A stretch of 64,000 nt of DNA from the NCBI GenBank assembly GCA_029551395.1, contig JAKPFN010000007.1, forward strand, positions 1 through 64,000, read 5' to 3'. This document shows positions 44,759-53,758 of the stretch, piece after piece. The stretch comes from Armatimonadota bacterium (GTDB lineage Bacteria; Armatimonadota; UBA5829; DTLH01). The notes beneath the pieces are model-generated. The model saw nothing but the letters and a program-made list of their open reading frames with translations. It ran no database searches and was not told the DNA's origin. The first letter of the stretch is position 1, and each line of letters starts with the position of its first letter. Made by a program: the position numbers and the translations under genes.

Positions 44759-46465
44759 GGCTGTCTCAAAAGTACTGTCTTTTTTCATGGTAAATGGCGT
44801 CAAGAAGTAATATACTTTATGTATGGTAGCTAAGAAGAGATGTGAACCTGTATTCAAGACCTACAACCAGGATCAGTTGATGTTGTTGCCGCCTTCATTG
44901 GACGAGCTTATTGAGCCGAATCATCCGGTACAGGTTGTTAGCAGGGTGATAGACCAGATAAGCCTTGCTCCTATTCTGGAAAAGTATAAAGGAGGAGGCA
45001 CCTCAAGTTACGATCCACGGATGCTTTTGAAGGTATTGGTGTATAGTTATTTTTGCAACATTTTCAGCAGTCGCAAGATAGAAGCATCACTTAAAGAGAA
45101 CATCCACTTTATGTGGATAAGCGGCATGAGCCGGCCTGACCACAACACGATTAACCGGTTTCGCTCACAACGGCTGGCTGAGGCATTGAAGGAGATATTT
45201 TCTCAAGTTGTTCTGCTTTTGGTGGAGTCGGGTCTTGTCAGTCTCAAAGAGGTCTATGTTGATGGTACCAAGATAGAGGCGAATGTCAACCGCTACAGTT
45301 TTGTGTGGGGCAAAGCAATAAGCTGCAATGAGAAGAGGATATGTAAGCAGCTTAAGGAGTTGTGGGAGTATACACAGAAGGTCGCAGCCGAGGAGCTTAA
45401 GGATGATCCCGATCCTGATTTTGATCCGATAGATCCTGAAAAAGTAAAAAGACAATTGAACGGATCGAAACAGCATTAGCAAACAAGCCAGTGGACAAGA
45501 AGGTCAAAGCAAAGCTCAGCCGATCTAAGAAGAACTGGCACCAGATCTTGCAGAGATACAAGGAGTACAAAGCTATCCTGGACGGGAGGAACTCATTTAG
45601 TAAAACCGATCATGATGCAACGTTTATGCGAATGAAAGGGGATCATATGAGCAACAGTCAGCTCAAGGCTGGCTACAATGTCCAGTTAAGCACGCACAAT
45701 CAGTTTATTGTCAACTACTCCCAGCATTCTGACCCGGCTGACACGAAGACTCTGATAGCTCACCTCAAAGAGTTTGAGTGGCTCTACAAGAAGATGCTCG
45801 ATGTAGTGGTGGCTGATGCTGGATATGGAAGTGAAGAGAACTATTTGGCGTTGGAGGCTGCAGGGGTAGAAGCCTACATCAAATACAACTCATTTGACAG
45901 GCAAGCAAAGACCAGGAAGCCAAATCTTTTCATTTATGATGAAGATAATGACAGTTATCGCTGTGCTGGTGGAAGAGTTCTGAAGATGGCATATAAATAC
46001 CAGAAGAAGACCTCCAGTGGGTTTATCAAGGATTATGTGCGTTATGAAGCAGATGATTGCTGCGACTGCCAGTTAAGAGAAGAGTGTTGTCGAGGAATGG
46101 GTAACAGAAACCTTGATGTCAATTACCGACTGGAGAGGATAAAGGCAAAAGTACATCAAAGGCTTACCAGCGACAAAGGAAAATACTATCGGAAAAGACG
46201 TGGGATTGAAGTGGAATCAGTCTTTGGCAACATCAAGCAAAACAAGGGGTTCAGGCGATTTATGCTAAGGGGTATGTCCAAGACTCAAATTGAGATTGGA
46301 CTCATTGCAATAGCCCACAATATCATCAAAATAGCGGCATAATCTGTCCTGTTCTTGCTTTTCACAACCAGCTTCCTCACCACTATTCGCTCAGCTAATT
46401 TTTCCGCCACAGAAATCAAAACCTAAAAGAATAAATGACTGCCTCAATCTGCTATTGAGACAGCC
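44759..46465 (+). mobile_element. IS1182-family insertion sequence
   Basis: About 1.7 kb with inverted ends GGCTGTCTCAA (44759-44769) and TTGAGACAGCC (46455-46465), 11 bp exact and similar further in. It carries one transposase gene. The target duplication is not clean (CTCGAG on the left, CCCGAG on the right). It sits 130 bp upstream of the GH116 start. Confidence 0.85.
44823..46342 (+). pseudogene. IS1182-type DDE transposase, frameshifted
   Basis: Two frames together give a complete transposase. The first (44823-45479) has the N-terminal DUF772-like domain (TYNQDQLMLLPPSLDEL, SRPDHNTINRFRS) and the first Asp in VYVDGTKIEA. The second continues in the -1 frame (from about 45446) and carries the second Asp (VVVADAGYGSEEN) and Glu (VESVFGNIKQNKG). 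The shift falls in a run of five As (45446-45450): one more A would restore the frame. This may be a real mutation, a base-calling artefact, or frameshifting; IS1182 members usually have a single frame. Confidence 0.85.
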
Positions 46466-46501
46466 CCGAGTGTGGATGTGGTAGCCCAAGTGTAGTGTAG
46501 G

Positions 46502-46537
46502 AGGCAGGCTGGACGTATACCAGCCTGCCTTTTATTT
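46502..46537 (+). terminator. Orphan intrinsic terminator right of the IS
   Basis: AGGCAGGCTGG and CCAGCCTGCCT form an 11-bp stem followed by TTTATTT. No plus-strand gene other than the transposase precedes it, so it either serves the IS or is the tail of a transcript that the IS cut. Confidence 0.8.
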
Positions 46538-46651
46538 ACATCTTCAGCTTATACTCCTATTTACCGATAATTCTTATTGTCAGGAGTCTCACTATATTAC
46601 CTTCAACGCTACAGTAGAGATATCCAAACACGCGGAAAGGAAAAAACTTTC

Positions 46652-47077
46652 ATGCATAGCCCGGAACTGTCTATTTCTATAACAACATGCAATGGCTTCC
46701 CGTTTATATCCGTAAGAGGCACTGTAAGCGCTTGGCATGGCAGATTGATTGAGGATGTTGTCATGAACTACCTGTTAGAAGGCACCCGGGCAATTATGAT
46801 AGACCTGTCCAACGCTGTTATCTCTGACCCTGAGACTATGTCGCTGTTGATAAGGACCCTCAGAGCAGGCGGCACACAGATGCAGATGACCGTTGCAGCA
46901 AACGGGCGCATCATTCCACTACTCAGGATGGCAGGGCTTGATCCCAGCATAAAGATATGCGGAAGCGTAGACGAAGCAGTTGATGTTGTAAAATCAGCTA
47001 ATGTTCCACAGGATTTTTTAAGCTCCCGGTGGATACCACAAGCAGCGGAAGATGAAGACCTTCCGCTTGCTGCGTAA
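46652..47077 (+). CDS. STAS-domain protein, variant phosphosite
   Basis: About 141 residues from ATG 46652 with AAAGGA 11 nt upstream. IMIDLSNAVISDPETMSLL occupies the place of the STAS helix-loop, where anti-sigma factor antagonists have D-S-T/S-G; here Asp59 stands in the phosphoserine position. This would mimic a permanently phosphorylated state or remove control. The C-terminal 25 residues are a tail outside the domain. The partner is unknown. Confidence 0.65.
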   Translation: MHSPELSISITTCNGFPFISVRGTVSAWHGRLIEDVVMNYLLEGTRAIMIDLSNAVISDPETMSLLIRTLRAGGTQMQMTVAANGRIIPLLRMAGLDPSIKICGSVDEAVDVVKSANVPQDFLSSRWIPQAAEDEDLPLAA

Positions 47078-47101
47078 CTTATTTATCTTCTTTATATTCT
47101 T

Positions 47102-47818
47102 TTATAAGTGCGGGAATACAGCTTCCACTACCAGGGCTACCGGTACATTTTGCCATATCTCGAGTTCAGGTTTAGTGATATCCCATTCCTCGGCTGAAGG
47201 CTCCATAATCCTTCGTACGGTGAACCCACGAGCCGCAACAGCATTGATGTAGGTAGCAAGAGTGCGGTGCCGGACTATACCAGAAAATCCAGGCCGCAAT
47301 TCCTCGTTGAAGTAGTTGTGAGTGTTGTTGCTTGAATTACCATGATAGGCTTTAATTAGCTGTGGTTCAAAGCAAGGGTGGCCCACTGAGAAGATAAACC
47401 TGCCTCCGAGGCAGATAATGCGCGCAACTTCGGCAATAACAGCGCTTAGACTTTCGAATTTATCTAAAGACATATGGCAGATGACATCATCGAAGGCGCT
47501 GTCATCCAACATATACAGGTCCTCAGCCTCACCTACATGATAAATAATTCCGCGCGGGTCGCGTGACTCTTTCCTGCGAGCTGATTCTATAGCCTCTACT
47601 GATTTATCGACACCGGTTACTTGTGCTCCATGCACAGCAAGCCATCTGGACAAGCGGCCATCTCCGCAGGAAAAATCTAATACATTTCGCCCACTGACAG
47701 GGCCTATCAAATGTTCTAATGCACGCAAGGCAACAAGGTCTGAAAGCGTTTCCGCTGTTACCTCATGCCCTGCAGGATGTATTAACTGGTCTGGGTAGTC
47801 CGCCAAAGTTTTCTCCAC
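47102..47818 (-). CDS. Class I SAM-dependent methyltransferase
   Basis: A 238-residue protein. VLDFSCGDGRLSRWLA is the SAM-binding motif I, VTGVDKSVEAIESA motif II with its acidic residue, and FDDVICHMSLDKFES motif post-I/IV. The substrate is unknown; it looks like the small-molecule (UbiE/biotin-like) type. Convergent with the STAS gene, whose stop lies 25 bp away. Confidence 0.85.
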   Translation of the reverse strand: MEKTLADYPDQLIHPAGHEVTAETLSDLVALRALEHLIGPVSGRNVLDFSCGDGRLSRWLAVHGAQVTGVDKSVEAIESARRKESRDPRGIIYHVGEAEDLYMLDDSAFDDVICHMSLDKFESLSAVIAEVARIICLGGRFIFSVGHPCFEPQLIKAYHGNSSNNTHNYFNEELRPGFSGIVRHRTLATYINAVAARGFTVRRIMEPSAEEWDITKPELEIWQNVPVALVVEAVFPHL

Positions 47819-47908
47819 TTATTGTCTTTCTACTTTCTTAATGTTTGGCTGTGAGGAAGCATGTCCTTAGTGTGGGAATATTTACCCTCTGCCTCATTGA
47901 CGATTGAA

Positions 47909-48028
47909 AGCCCTGTGATGTTCCGAAATGTCATCAAAAAGGGCTGATGATAGCAGGTTAAGGACTGCTCAACACCTCTGCCAGATATTAAATCGGGACG
48001 CCTGAGCACTCACGTCAGCAAGCGTCCC
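47909..48028. other. Two structured hairpins in the gap 47819-48240
   Basis: AGCCCT-GTGATG...CATCA-AGGGCT (47909-47945) and GGGACGC-CTGA...TCAG-CAA-GCGTCCC (47995-48028) are nested stems in a stretch without a convincing gene. They may belong to a non-coding RNA or an upstream control region of the methyltransferase gene. Confidence 0.35.
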
Positions 48029-48240
48029 ATATACTAATTCGACATCATTCTACCAGTATCCTACCCAATCGTGCTGCAACAATTATCACTTGCAAGGCAA
48101 GATGATTGCATCATGATAGAAAGTCTTGTTTCAGAAAATGGATATTTTAATCAGGCTGCTGATTCTGAAGAGCCTGAATTGACGTTTGGCTGCCAATTTT
48201 ATGCAGGATAGACTAAGCCGCAAGTGAAGCAACTCATCCA

Positions 48241-48390
48241 ATGAGGTGCAACTGCCTGTCATACAATCTTAACAAGCCCTGGCATGGGAGGAAGAATAAT
48301 TACTTGTATTGCGATGGGCACTTTCGCTCTTTTGTGCCGCACAAGTTCCCATGCGGCTACTGCGAGACTGCAACAATAAATGGTTTGTAG
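48241..48390 (+). CDS. Short Cys-rich open reading frame
   Basis: A 49-codon frame beginning MRCNC and containing CDGHF, PHKF and PCGYC: cysteines at 3, 5, 24, 38 and 41 with several histidines, like a small zinc-ribbon. The ribosome site is weak. Too short for a confident call; it could be a zinc-binding regulatory peptide. Confidence 0.3.
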   Translation: MRCNCLSYNLNKPWHGRKNNYLYCDGHFRSFVPHKFPCGYCETATINGL

Positions 48391-48439
48391 AAAAAAACAG
48401 GCAATCAGGCAGGTCTTCCCAGTAAGAAGCTCTGCCTGA
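48391..48439 (-). terminator. Terminator of the ABC-2 operon
   Basis: On the minus strand TCAGGCAG and CTGCCTGA pair, with a further TTCTT...GAAGA pairing inside, and TTGCCTG followed by seven Ts lies just beyond. It is located 18 bp after the permease stop at 48457. Confidence 0.75.
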
Positions 48440-48456
48440 CCACCTGTAGATGCTGA

Positions 48457-49284
48457 TTAGCCGCTGCGTTTGAGCAGTCCGACCTTTTTACAATAGATTT
48501 CCATTCTGCGAAAGATTATCAATCCCAAAGGAATTAGAACAATCCCAAGTATAGCCAGCGGAAGGATTTCATTCCACAATGCTGTGATGCCGTCGCCATC
48601 GAGCAGCGCCCGTCGCATGCCTCTCAGTGCATAAGTAGCAGGTGAGAGTTTGGATATCAGCTGCATCCAGCCTGGAAGGACTGAGATGTCATAGTATACA
48701 CCAGACACCAAAAGTAGGATTCCCTCCACAATCCCGGTCATCTGCGCACCTTTTTCTGGTGAAACCAGAGGAAGGATAGCCACTAGCGTGCCTAAGCCGA
48801 TGAATGAAAGGTTCGCCACCGCAAGCACTGCCAAAGCCCCGACAAAGTTCGATTTTGACAGGTCGAGATGGAAGACCAGCGCGACAATAATCAACATAAC
48901 AATAGCCCGCATCAGGCTGTAGAATATTGTCCATGTGCACATACCAAGAATATGTACAGACCTCGAAACCGGAGCCATGAATGTATACTCAATCGTTCCT
49001 TCCCATCTTTCCCAGGTTATCATATTCGAGATATCCCAAAATATGACAGCCAGGTATCCCCAAAGCAGCGAACCAGTCAGAAGATACAGTATCAACCGGC
49101 TGATATCCACTCCGGGACCAGCAACGCTTTGAACACCAGCACCTAAAAACCCTATTGCCAGTGTTGTGGCAAGTGAGTATACCATGAACACTACTTCCCA
49201 CATCCAGTAACGCTTGGTCAGTGTAATCTGTCTATATGTAAATGCGTAGCCTACCAACGCACGCCGAAAGAACGGTAGCATCAA
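48457..49284 (-). CDS. ABC-2 type transporter permease
   Basis: A 275-residue integral membrane protein with about six hydrophobic helices (about 22-48, 58-80, 103-130, 138-162, 170-192, 228-252). MITWERWEGTIEYTFMAPVSR is the cytoplasmic segment typical of the DrrB/NodJ-like permeases. Its start overlaps the ATPase stop by 4 bp, so the two are made together. It exports an unknown substrate. Confidence 0.82.
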   Translation of the reverse strand: MMLPFFRRALVGYAFTYRQITLTKRYWMWEVVFMVYSLATTLAIGFLGAGVQSVAGPGVDISRLILYLLTGSLLWGYLAVIFWDISNMITWERWEGTIEYTFMAPVSRSVHILGMCTWTIFYSLMRAIVMLIIVALVFHLDLSKSNFVGALAVLAVANLSFIGLGTLVAILPLVSPEKGAQMTGIVEGILLLVSGVYYDISVLPGWMQLISKLSPATYALRGMRRALLDGDGITALWNEILPLAILGIVLIPLGLIIFRRMEIYCKKVGLLKRSG

Positions 49285-50174
49285 TCTTCCTCCTCTGCCT
49301 CATCAATGCTCTTCCCGGCCAACTTGATGAAAACCGTTTCAAGCGATGGAGAATCGCCACAGGTGTTACATCCTGCCTTTATTTCATTGGCTGTTCCCAT
49401 AGCCACAATCTTTCCGCTGTTCAAAATGGCGATTCTGTCACACAGTGTTTCAGCTTCTTCCATATCGTGCGTCGTGAGAAGGACAGTACCTCCATGCTCA
49501 TTACGTATCTCTCTGACGAAGCTCTGGACCTTGCGTTTCGATTTAGGGTCAAGTCCGGTCGTAGGTTCATCGAGCAGTAGAAGCGCCGGATATGTCATAA
49601 AAGCTCTGGTAATGGCGATTTTCTGCTGCATTCCACGAGAAAGCTCACTCATTTGTATCGTCAGCTTATCCATCGGCATATCTAGCCTTCGAAGCAGTGC
49701 CGTCATTCTGCTGCGAGCTTCTTTGGCAGGAATACCATACAGTCTGGCAGAGTAAGTCAGGTTTTCAATGGCAGACATGCTCCTGAAAAAGGCAGCATCT
49801 GCAGAAACCCGGCTAATCATATTTCGTACTATATCCGGTTCTTTGGTAACATCGTGTCCAAAAACCCGTGCTATACCTTCATCTGGGAGTAAAAGAGTCG
49901 ATATGATACGAATCAATGTTGATTTACCTGATCCGTTTGGCCCAAGCACCCCGAATATCTCGCCCTGGTTTACTGCAAACGAGACAGAATCCACAACACG
50001 AGTAATGGTCTTCCGTCTAGCCAGAAGTCTCATTATGCCTTTTCGGTCTTGACTGCCCCTGCCGTCTTTGCGAAAGCTCTTTGTCAGGTTCACTATTTCC
50101 AAAGCAACTGTATTCATCTTGTTATTCTCAGCATTGTTTGAACCTACAATACTGGTATATGTACACTGCGACAT
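49281..50174 (-). CDS. ABC transporter ATP-binding protein (DrrA-like)
   Basis: A 297-residue ATPase. Walker A is GPNGSGKSTLI, the signature is MSELSRGMQQK, and Walker B LLLLDEPTTGLD with TTHDMEEAE behind. The ATG at 50174 has AGGAG 7 nt upstream; a shorter start at 50117 is possible. It pairs with the permease by a 4-bp overlap. Confidence 0.9.
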   Translation of the reverse strand: MSQCTYTSIVGSNNAENNKMNTVALEIVNLTKSFRKDGRGSQDRKGIMRLLARRKTITRVVDSVSFAVNQGEIFGVLGPNGSGKSTLIRIISTLLLPDEGIARVFGHDVTKEPDIVRNMISRVSADAAFFRSMSAIENLTYSARLYGIPAKEARSRMTALLRRLDMPMDKLTIQMSELSRGMQQKIAITRAFMTYPALLLLDEPTTGLDPKSKRKVQSFVREIRNEHGGTVLLTTHDMEEAETLCDRIAILNSGKIVAMGTANEIKAGCNTCGDSPSLETVFIKLAGKSIDEAEEED

Positions 50175-50207
50175 TACTAGACTCCTGGTCCATCAATCGG
50201 AACTACC

Positions 50208-50265
50208 GTCATTCTGAACTTGTTTCAGAATCTAAAATCAGATGCCAAATCAAGTTCGGCATGAC
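50208..50265. repeat. Imperfect palindromic dispersed repeat
   Basis: GTCATTCTGAACTTG is matched by CAAGTTCGGCATGAC with TTTCAGAATCT and AGATGCCA inside. This resembles the common GTCATGCTGAACTTG...CAAGTTCAGCATGAC repeat found scattered in many bacteria, here with decayed arms. It lies in a 278-bp gap between the ABC ATPase and the regulator gene, which shows nothing else certain. Confidence 0.7.
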
Positions 50266-50452
50266 TGGATAAACGTCACCCTACTCTGACCTTATGCGCC
50301 ATCATCTGGGACGCATCTTAATCTATATAGCCTGTAATGCCACCGGTGATAAGTATTATAAGTACGCATTTATCAGGTTACCCATTGGTGTAATGATTGC
50401 TGGTAGTAAAGAGTGCAGAAGTTAGAGAGAGGCTATCTACTCTCAGATGAGT

Positions 50453-51790
50453 CTATTCGTTTGTCGGAGGTATGAATCCGAATTCTCGAATTTTACTGCG
50501 AAGCGTTTTTCGGTCGATTTCAAGAATATTCGCAGCGGCTGACCGGTTCCAATCACAATAAGTCAGAACACGTTTAATATGGTCGCGTTCGACATCTCGC
50601 AGAGATTTGACTGCACTTGCAGATTTTCTCTTTGCTTGAGGTTTGATTCCGTTAATGATGAGATGGCCGGGTTGAATACAATTGCTGTCACATACCATAA
50701 CACATCTTTCTATGCAGTTTTCCAGTTCGCTTATGTTGCCCAGCCATTCGCAGTCGATTATCTGCTCAAGCGCAGCGCTGGAAATAGATGACACCTGTCT
50801 GCCTGTCTCAGCAGCATATTTCTTTATGAAGTGGTCTACAAAGGTAGGAATATCCTCACGTCTTTCTCTTAACGGAGGCAGCGTTACTACAGATTTACTA
50901 AGCAGTTTATACAGGTCTGCATTGAAGTTGCCGGATTCCACTGATAAAGCCAAATCCTGGTCTGTTGCAGCAACCAGCCGAACGTCAGCCGATACTGCAC
51001 CATCAGGCCTTACAAACCGCTTTTCTTTCAATACCTGGACCAGTGCAGCCTGCATTTCTGCGCTAAGGTAGGCAATTTCAGTAAAGAAGATTGTTCCTCC
51101 GTGCGCCAGCTCAAGCCACGGAACCTTATTGGGACTATTATTTGAAGACAGACCAAAAAGTTTATCTTCAAGCTCGGTTTCCGAAAGCCCCGAACAACGG
51201 ACTTTCACAAACTGACCGTTAGCACGCTTGCTTTGGTAATGGATAGCTCGTGCAAGATACTCTTTTCCAGTTCCCGGTTCGCCGCAAATGAGCACTGGTG
51301 TATTGGAAGGAGCCACCTGAGAAGCAATTGATCTGGCTTCTGTGACTGGCTGGCCTTTGCCAATAGGCATATCCAGTCCGTAACGTCTAAGCAGCTCAGA
51401 TTGAAGATACCTGTTCTGACTTATCAGCCGCAGGCGCTCCAAAATTCTATCTACCTTGAGGCTGATTTCTTCGGTGTTCAGCGGTTTAAGGATATAATCC
51501 CATGCGCCCAGCTTCAATGAATCCACTGCGGCACTTGCGGTATCTACACTGGTCATAACCAGTATAGCGAGGTCAGGGCATTCCTCTTTTATGGCTTTGA
51601 TGGCCCTGCGTCCGTATACTTTTGGCAGACCTAAATCCAGGATAACCAGGTCATACGGTAATGAGCAGGCGTTAGAGGCGGCTTTTCTACCGTCTTGGAC
51701 TTCAACAACAATATGTCCCATACCTGTCAGCAGGTCATTGATTAAAGTCCTGCAACTGGGATCTTCATCTACTAAGAGTATCCTGGCCAT
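50453..51790 (-). CDS. NtrC-type response regulator with a degenerate AAA+ domain
   Basis: About 445 residues. A receiver domain (phospho-Asp52, Lys102), an AAA+ domain with an intact Walker A GEPGTGKE (170-177), and a C-terminal Fis-type helix-turn-helix (NRSAAANILEIDRKTLRS). Three parts needed for sigma54 activation are altered: the GAFTGA loop is replaced by SSNNSPNKV (residues 215-223), the Walker B Asp is Thr237 (FFTEI), and the two arginine fingers of the FREDLYYRL pattern are Asn290 and Leu296 (FNADLYKLL). It probably binds DNA and ATP but cannot remodel sigma54. The start ATG is preceded by weak GGAAAAATT. Confidence 0.88.
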   Translation of the reverse strand: MARILLVDEDPSCRTLINDLLTGMGHIVVEVQDGRKAASNACSLPYDLVILDLGLPKVYGRRAIKAIKEECPDLAILVMTSVDTASAAVDSLKLGAWDYILKPLNTEEISLKVDRILERLRLISQNRYLQSELLRRYGLDMPIGKGQPVTEARSIASQVAPSNTPVLICGEPGTGKEYLARAIHYQSKRANGQFVKVRCSGLSETELEDKLFGLSSNNSPNKVPWLELAHGGTIFFTEIAYLSAEMQAALVQVLKEKRFVRPDGAVSADVRLVAATDQDLALSVESGNFNADLYKLLSKSVVTLPPLRERREDIPTFVDHFIKKYAAETGRQVSSISSAALEQIIDCEWLGNISELENCIERCVMVCDSNCIQPGHLIINGIKPQAKRKSASAVKSLRDVERDHIKRVLTYCDWNRSAAANILEIDRKTLRSKIREFGFIPPTNE

Positions 51791-52053
51791 AAATTTTTCC
51801 AGGCACAGCACTTACTGGCGGTGGGCATACAATAAGTAACCGTGTCCGCTTGCTTGGAGATTTTTTGAAAGATGGCTGTTAACTTGCCAACCTGACAGAT
51901 TATAACCGCCGACCGGCTGCTTTGGCAAGGTCTATAATAATGAAAGCTAATACAGCAATGTGCCGTAATTCCTGCAGATTGAGGCATTGAGGTTTAAATT
52001 TCTTAACGAGATTAGAGTGGCAGAAATTATTAGGTGAAATAGTTCATAGCCTC

Positions 52054-52082
52054 TTGACATACAGGCGTAATCCCAGTAATAA
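52054..52082 (+). promoter_or_regulatory. Sigma70-type promoter of the second small RNA
   Basis: TTGACA (perfect) and TAATAA separated by exactly 17 bp. The predicted start is near 52089. Confidence 0.65.
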
Positions 52083-52088
52083 TACTAG

Positions 52089-52161
52089 TGCTTCTTTTTT
52101 CTCCTTTCACTACCTCAGTTGGGCTTGGCTGGCCGCCCAACGGCCAAGTCTTCCTTTTTTT
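52089..52161 (+). ncRNA. Candidate small RNA with a CU-rich loop
   Basis: About 73 nt from the promoter at 52054 to a T run at 52155-52161. The 5' hairpin TAGTG/CACTA (52086-52112) exposes a 17-nt loop made almost only of C and T and containing TTTTTCTCCTT, the complement of AAGGAG Shine-Dalgarno sequence. The 3' part folds as GTTGGGC...GCCCAAC, or as CTTGGC...GCCAAG, before seven Ts. No open frame is present. The same 11 nt TTTTTCTCCTT occur in the other candidate RNA at 39046-39150. Confidence 0.55.
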
Positions 52162-52186
52162 CAACGTAGTAGAGTCCCTCTGACTC

Positions 52187-52224
52187 AAAAAATTTTTTGG
52201 GCCGCAGTATCACTACCGCGACCC
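52187..52224 (-). terminator. Terminator of the aminotransferase gene
   Basis: On the minus strand GGGTCGCGGTA and TACTGCGGCCC form an 11-bp stem (two G-U pairs) with loop GTGA, followed by AAAAAATTTTTT. It lies 15 bp after the stop at 52239. A second small hairpin GAGTC/GACTC is at 52172-52186. Confidence 0.85.
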
Positions 52225-52238
52225 AGGGTTATTGCATT

Positions 52239-53504
52239 TTAGCTGATTCCTGCAATCAACTGTGCGGTTTCGGACACGGATTCGTCTATAATGCTGATTG
52301 CCCGGTCAAGTTCTTCCTCTGAAATAATGAGAGGCGGCTCTATACGGATAACTTTAGGGTTATTCAGACTGTAAGCCACCAAAAGACCTTTCTTACCACA
52401 TACGGTGATTACCAGCGCAGCAAAATCGTCCACACTGAACTCGATTCCAGCCAACAGACCTTTTCCGCGAACCTCTTTGATGTATTCAGGGTGCTTCACC
52501 GCTATCTCTTGCAATTTTTGGAGCATCTTTCCGCCTAAAGTGGCTGAACGGTTGACCAAATCCTCATCGATTGTAGTCTGTATTGCGGCTAATGCTGCAG
52601 CGCAAGCGAGCGGGTTGCCGCCAAATGTCGAAGAATGCAGATAAGGGTTCTTATCGAAGAGAGAATGCCACACTGGTGCGGTAGCGCTGAAAGCCCCAAC
52701 TGGCATTACGCCGCCTCCGAGCGCCTTTGCCATAGTAACGATATCTGGCACCACTCCATAATGCTCGCTTGCGAACATAGCTCCCGTCCGGCCGAACCCT
52801 GTGCGGACCTCATCCAGAATCAATAGTGCGCCCTGCTGGTCACAGATATTCCTGACTTCCTGCAGATAACCATCAGGCGGAAGAATAACGCCGCCTTCAC
52901 CCTGGATGACTTCGAGTATTACTGCAGCGGTAGTATTATCCACTGCTTCGGCCATAGCCTGTGTATCACCAAAGGGAACGTTCTTTACATTCGGCAGAAG
53001 CGGATAGAAGGCCTGTTTGTAGACTTCTCTTCCTGAAACTGACAACCCGCCAAAAGTTTTCCCGTGGAACCCGTTCTGTGCGCTTACAAAACCAGGCCGT
53101 CCGGTGTGAACCCGCGCTGCTTTTAATGCTCCTTCAACGGCTTCCGTTCCTGAATTGCAGATAAACGAATATTGAAGATTACCAGGTGTGACTTTTGCCA
53201 GGAGTTCGCAAAGGTCGGCAAGCTCCGTAGACATAAAATAATGGCTTTTCAGGGCTTCTTTGGTAAGCTGGTCCTTTACAGCCTGGACTACTCGCGGGTG
53301 CAGATGACCGAGGCTGAATGCGCCGTAACCACCAACACAGTCCAGATACTCATTGCCGGCAATATCGCGAATATAGACGCCATAAGCATCTTTCTCCGGC
53401 ACAGCAAATCCACCGAATTTAAGCAGGTTTGCCATAGATGGGTTTACATACTCCCGGTATTTATCCAGGGTTTCTTCTGAGATTTTCTCAGGGTCAAAGC
53501 TCAT
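52239..53504 (-). CDS. Class III aminotransferase (putrescine/ornithine-type)
   Basis: About 421 residues. The PLP lysine lies in TMAKALGGGVMPVG, the Asp that holds the pyridine nitrogen in ILDEVRTGFGRTG, and the NSGTEAVEGALKAARVHTG block is typical. Best resembles PatA/YgjG-like putrescine or ornithine aminotransferases. ATG 53504 has GGAGG 10 nt upstream; a longer start at 53636 has no supporting site. No polyamine genes are nearby. Confidence 0.88.
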   Translation of the reverse strand: MSFDPEKISEETLDKYREYVNPSMANLLKFGGFAVPEKDAYGVYIRDIAGNEYLDCVGGYGAFSLGHLHPRVVQAVKDQLTKEALKSHYFMSTELADLCELLAKVTPGNLQYSFICNSGTEAVEGALKAARVHTGRPGFVSAQNGFHGKTFGGLSVSGREVYKQAFYPLLPNVKNVPFGDTQAMAEAVDNTTAAVILEVIQGEGGVILPPDGYLQEVRNICDQQGALLILDEVRTGFGRTGAMFASEHYGVVPDIVTMAKALGGGVMPVGAFSATAPVWHSLFDKNPYLHSSTFGGNPLACAAALAAIQTTIDEDLVNRSATLGGKMLQKLQEIAVKHPEYIKEVRGKGLLAGIEFSVDDFAALVITVCGKKGLLVAYSLNNPKVIRIEPPLIISEEELDRAISIIDESVSETAQLIAGIS

Positions 53505-53758
53505 ATTCTCACAACCTCCAGTAAGCTGACGACACCAGATACATATAAAACAGACAATTCCAATAAAGATTATAACATCTCTAAATCCCGATATCTGATG
53601 GTCAGAAAAGGCAACTCCTGCCGATGCTTGCATCAACAGGCTGCCTCATGGTATTAATCATAGCAGTTTTGTCTACTGTTATACATTCGAGGGCGCAGCA
53701 CGTGTCCCCTGCAAAGTGGGTAATAAAAAAAGCCGACAGTGTAAGTTAGGAGTAATTA

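Noticed and set aside
45440-45455. Programmed -1 frameshift in the transposase
   Set aside because: The run is AAAAAG with five As, not a canonical A6G slippery site, and IS1182 transposases are normally one frame; a single-base loss is simpler.
50208-50272. Reading frames across the palindromic repeat at 50208
   Set aside because: They are created by the repeat itself and have no ribosome site or family match.
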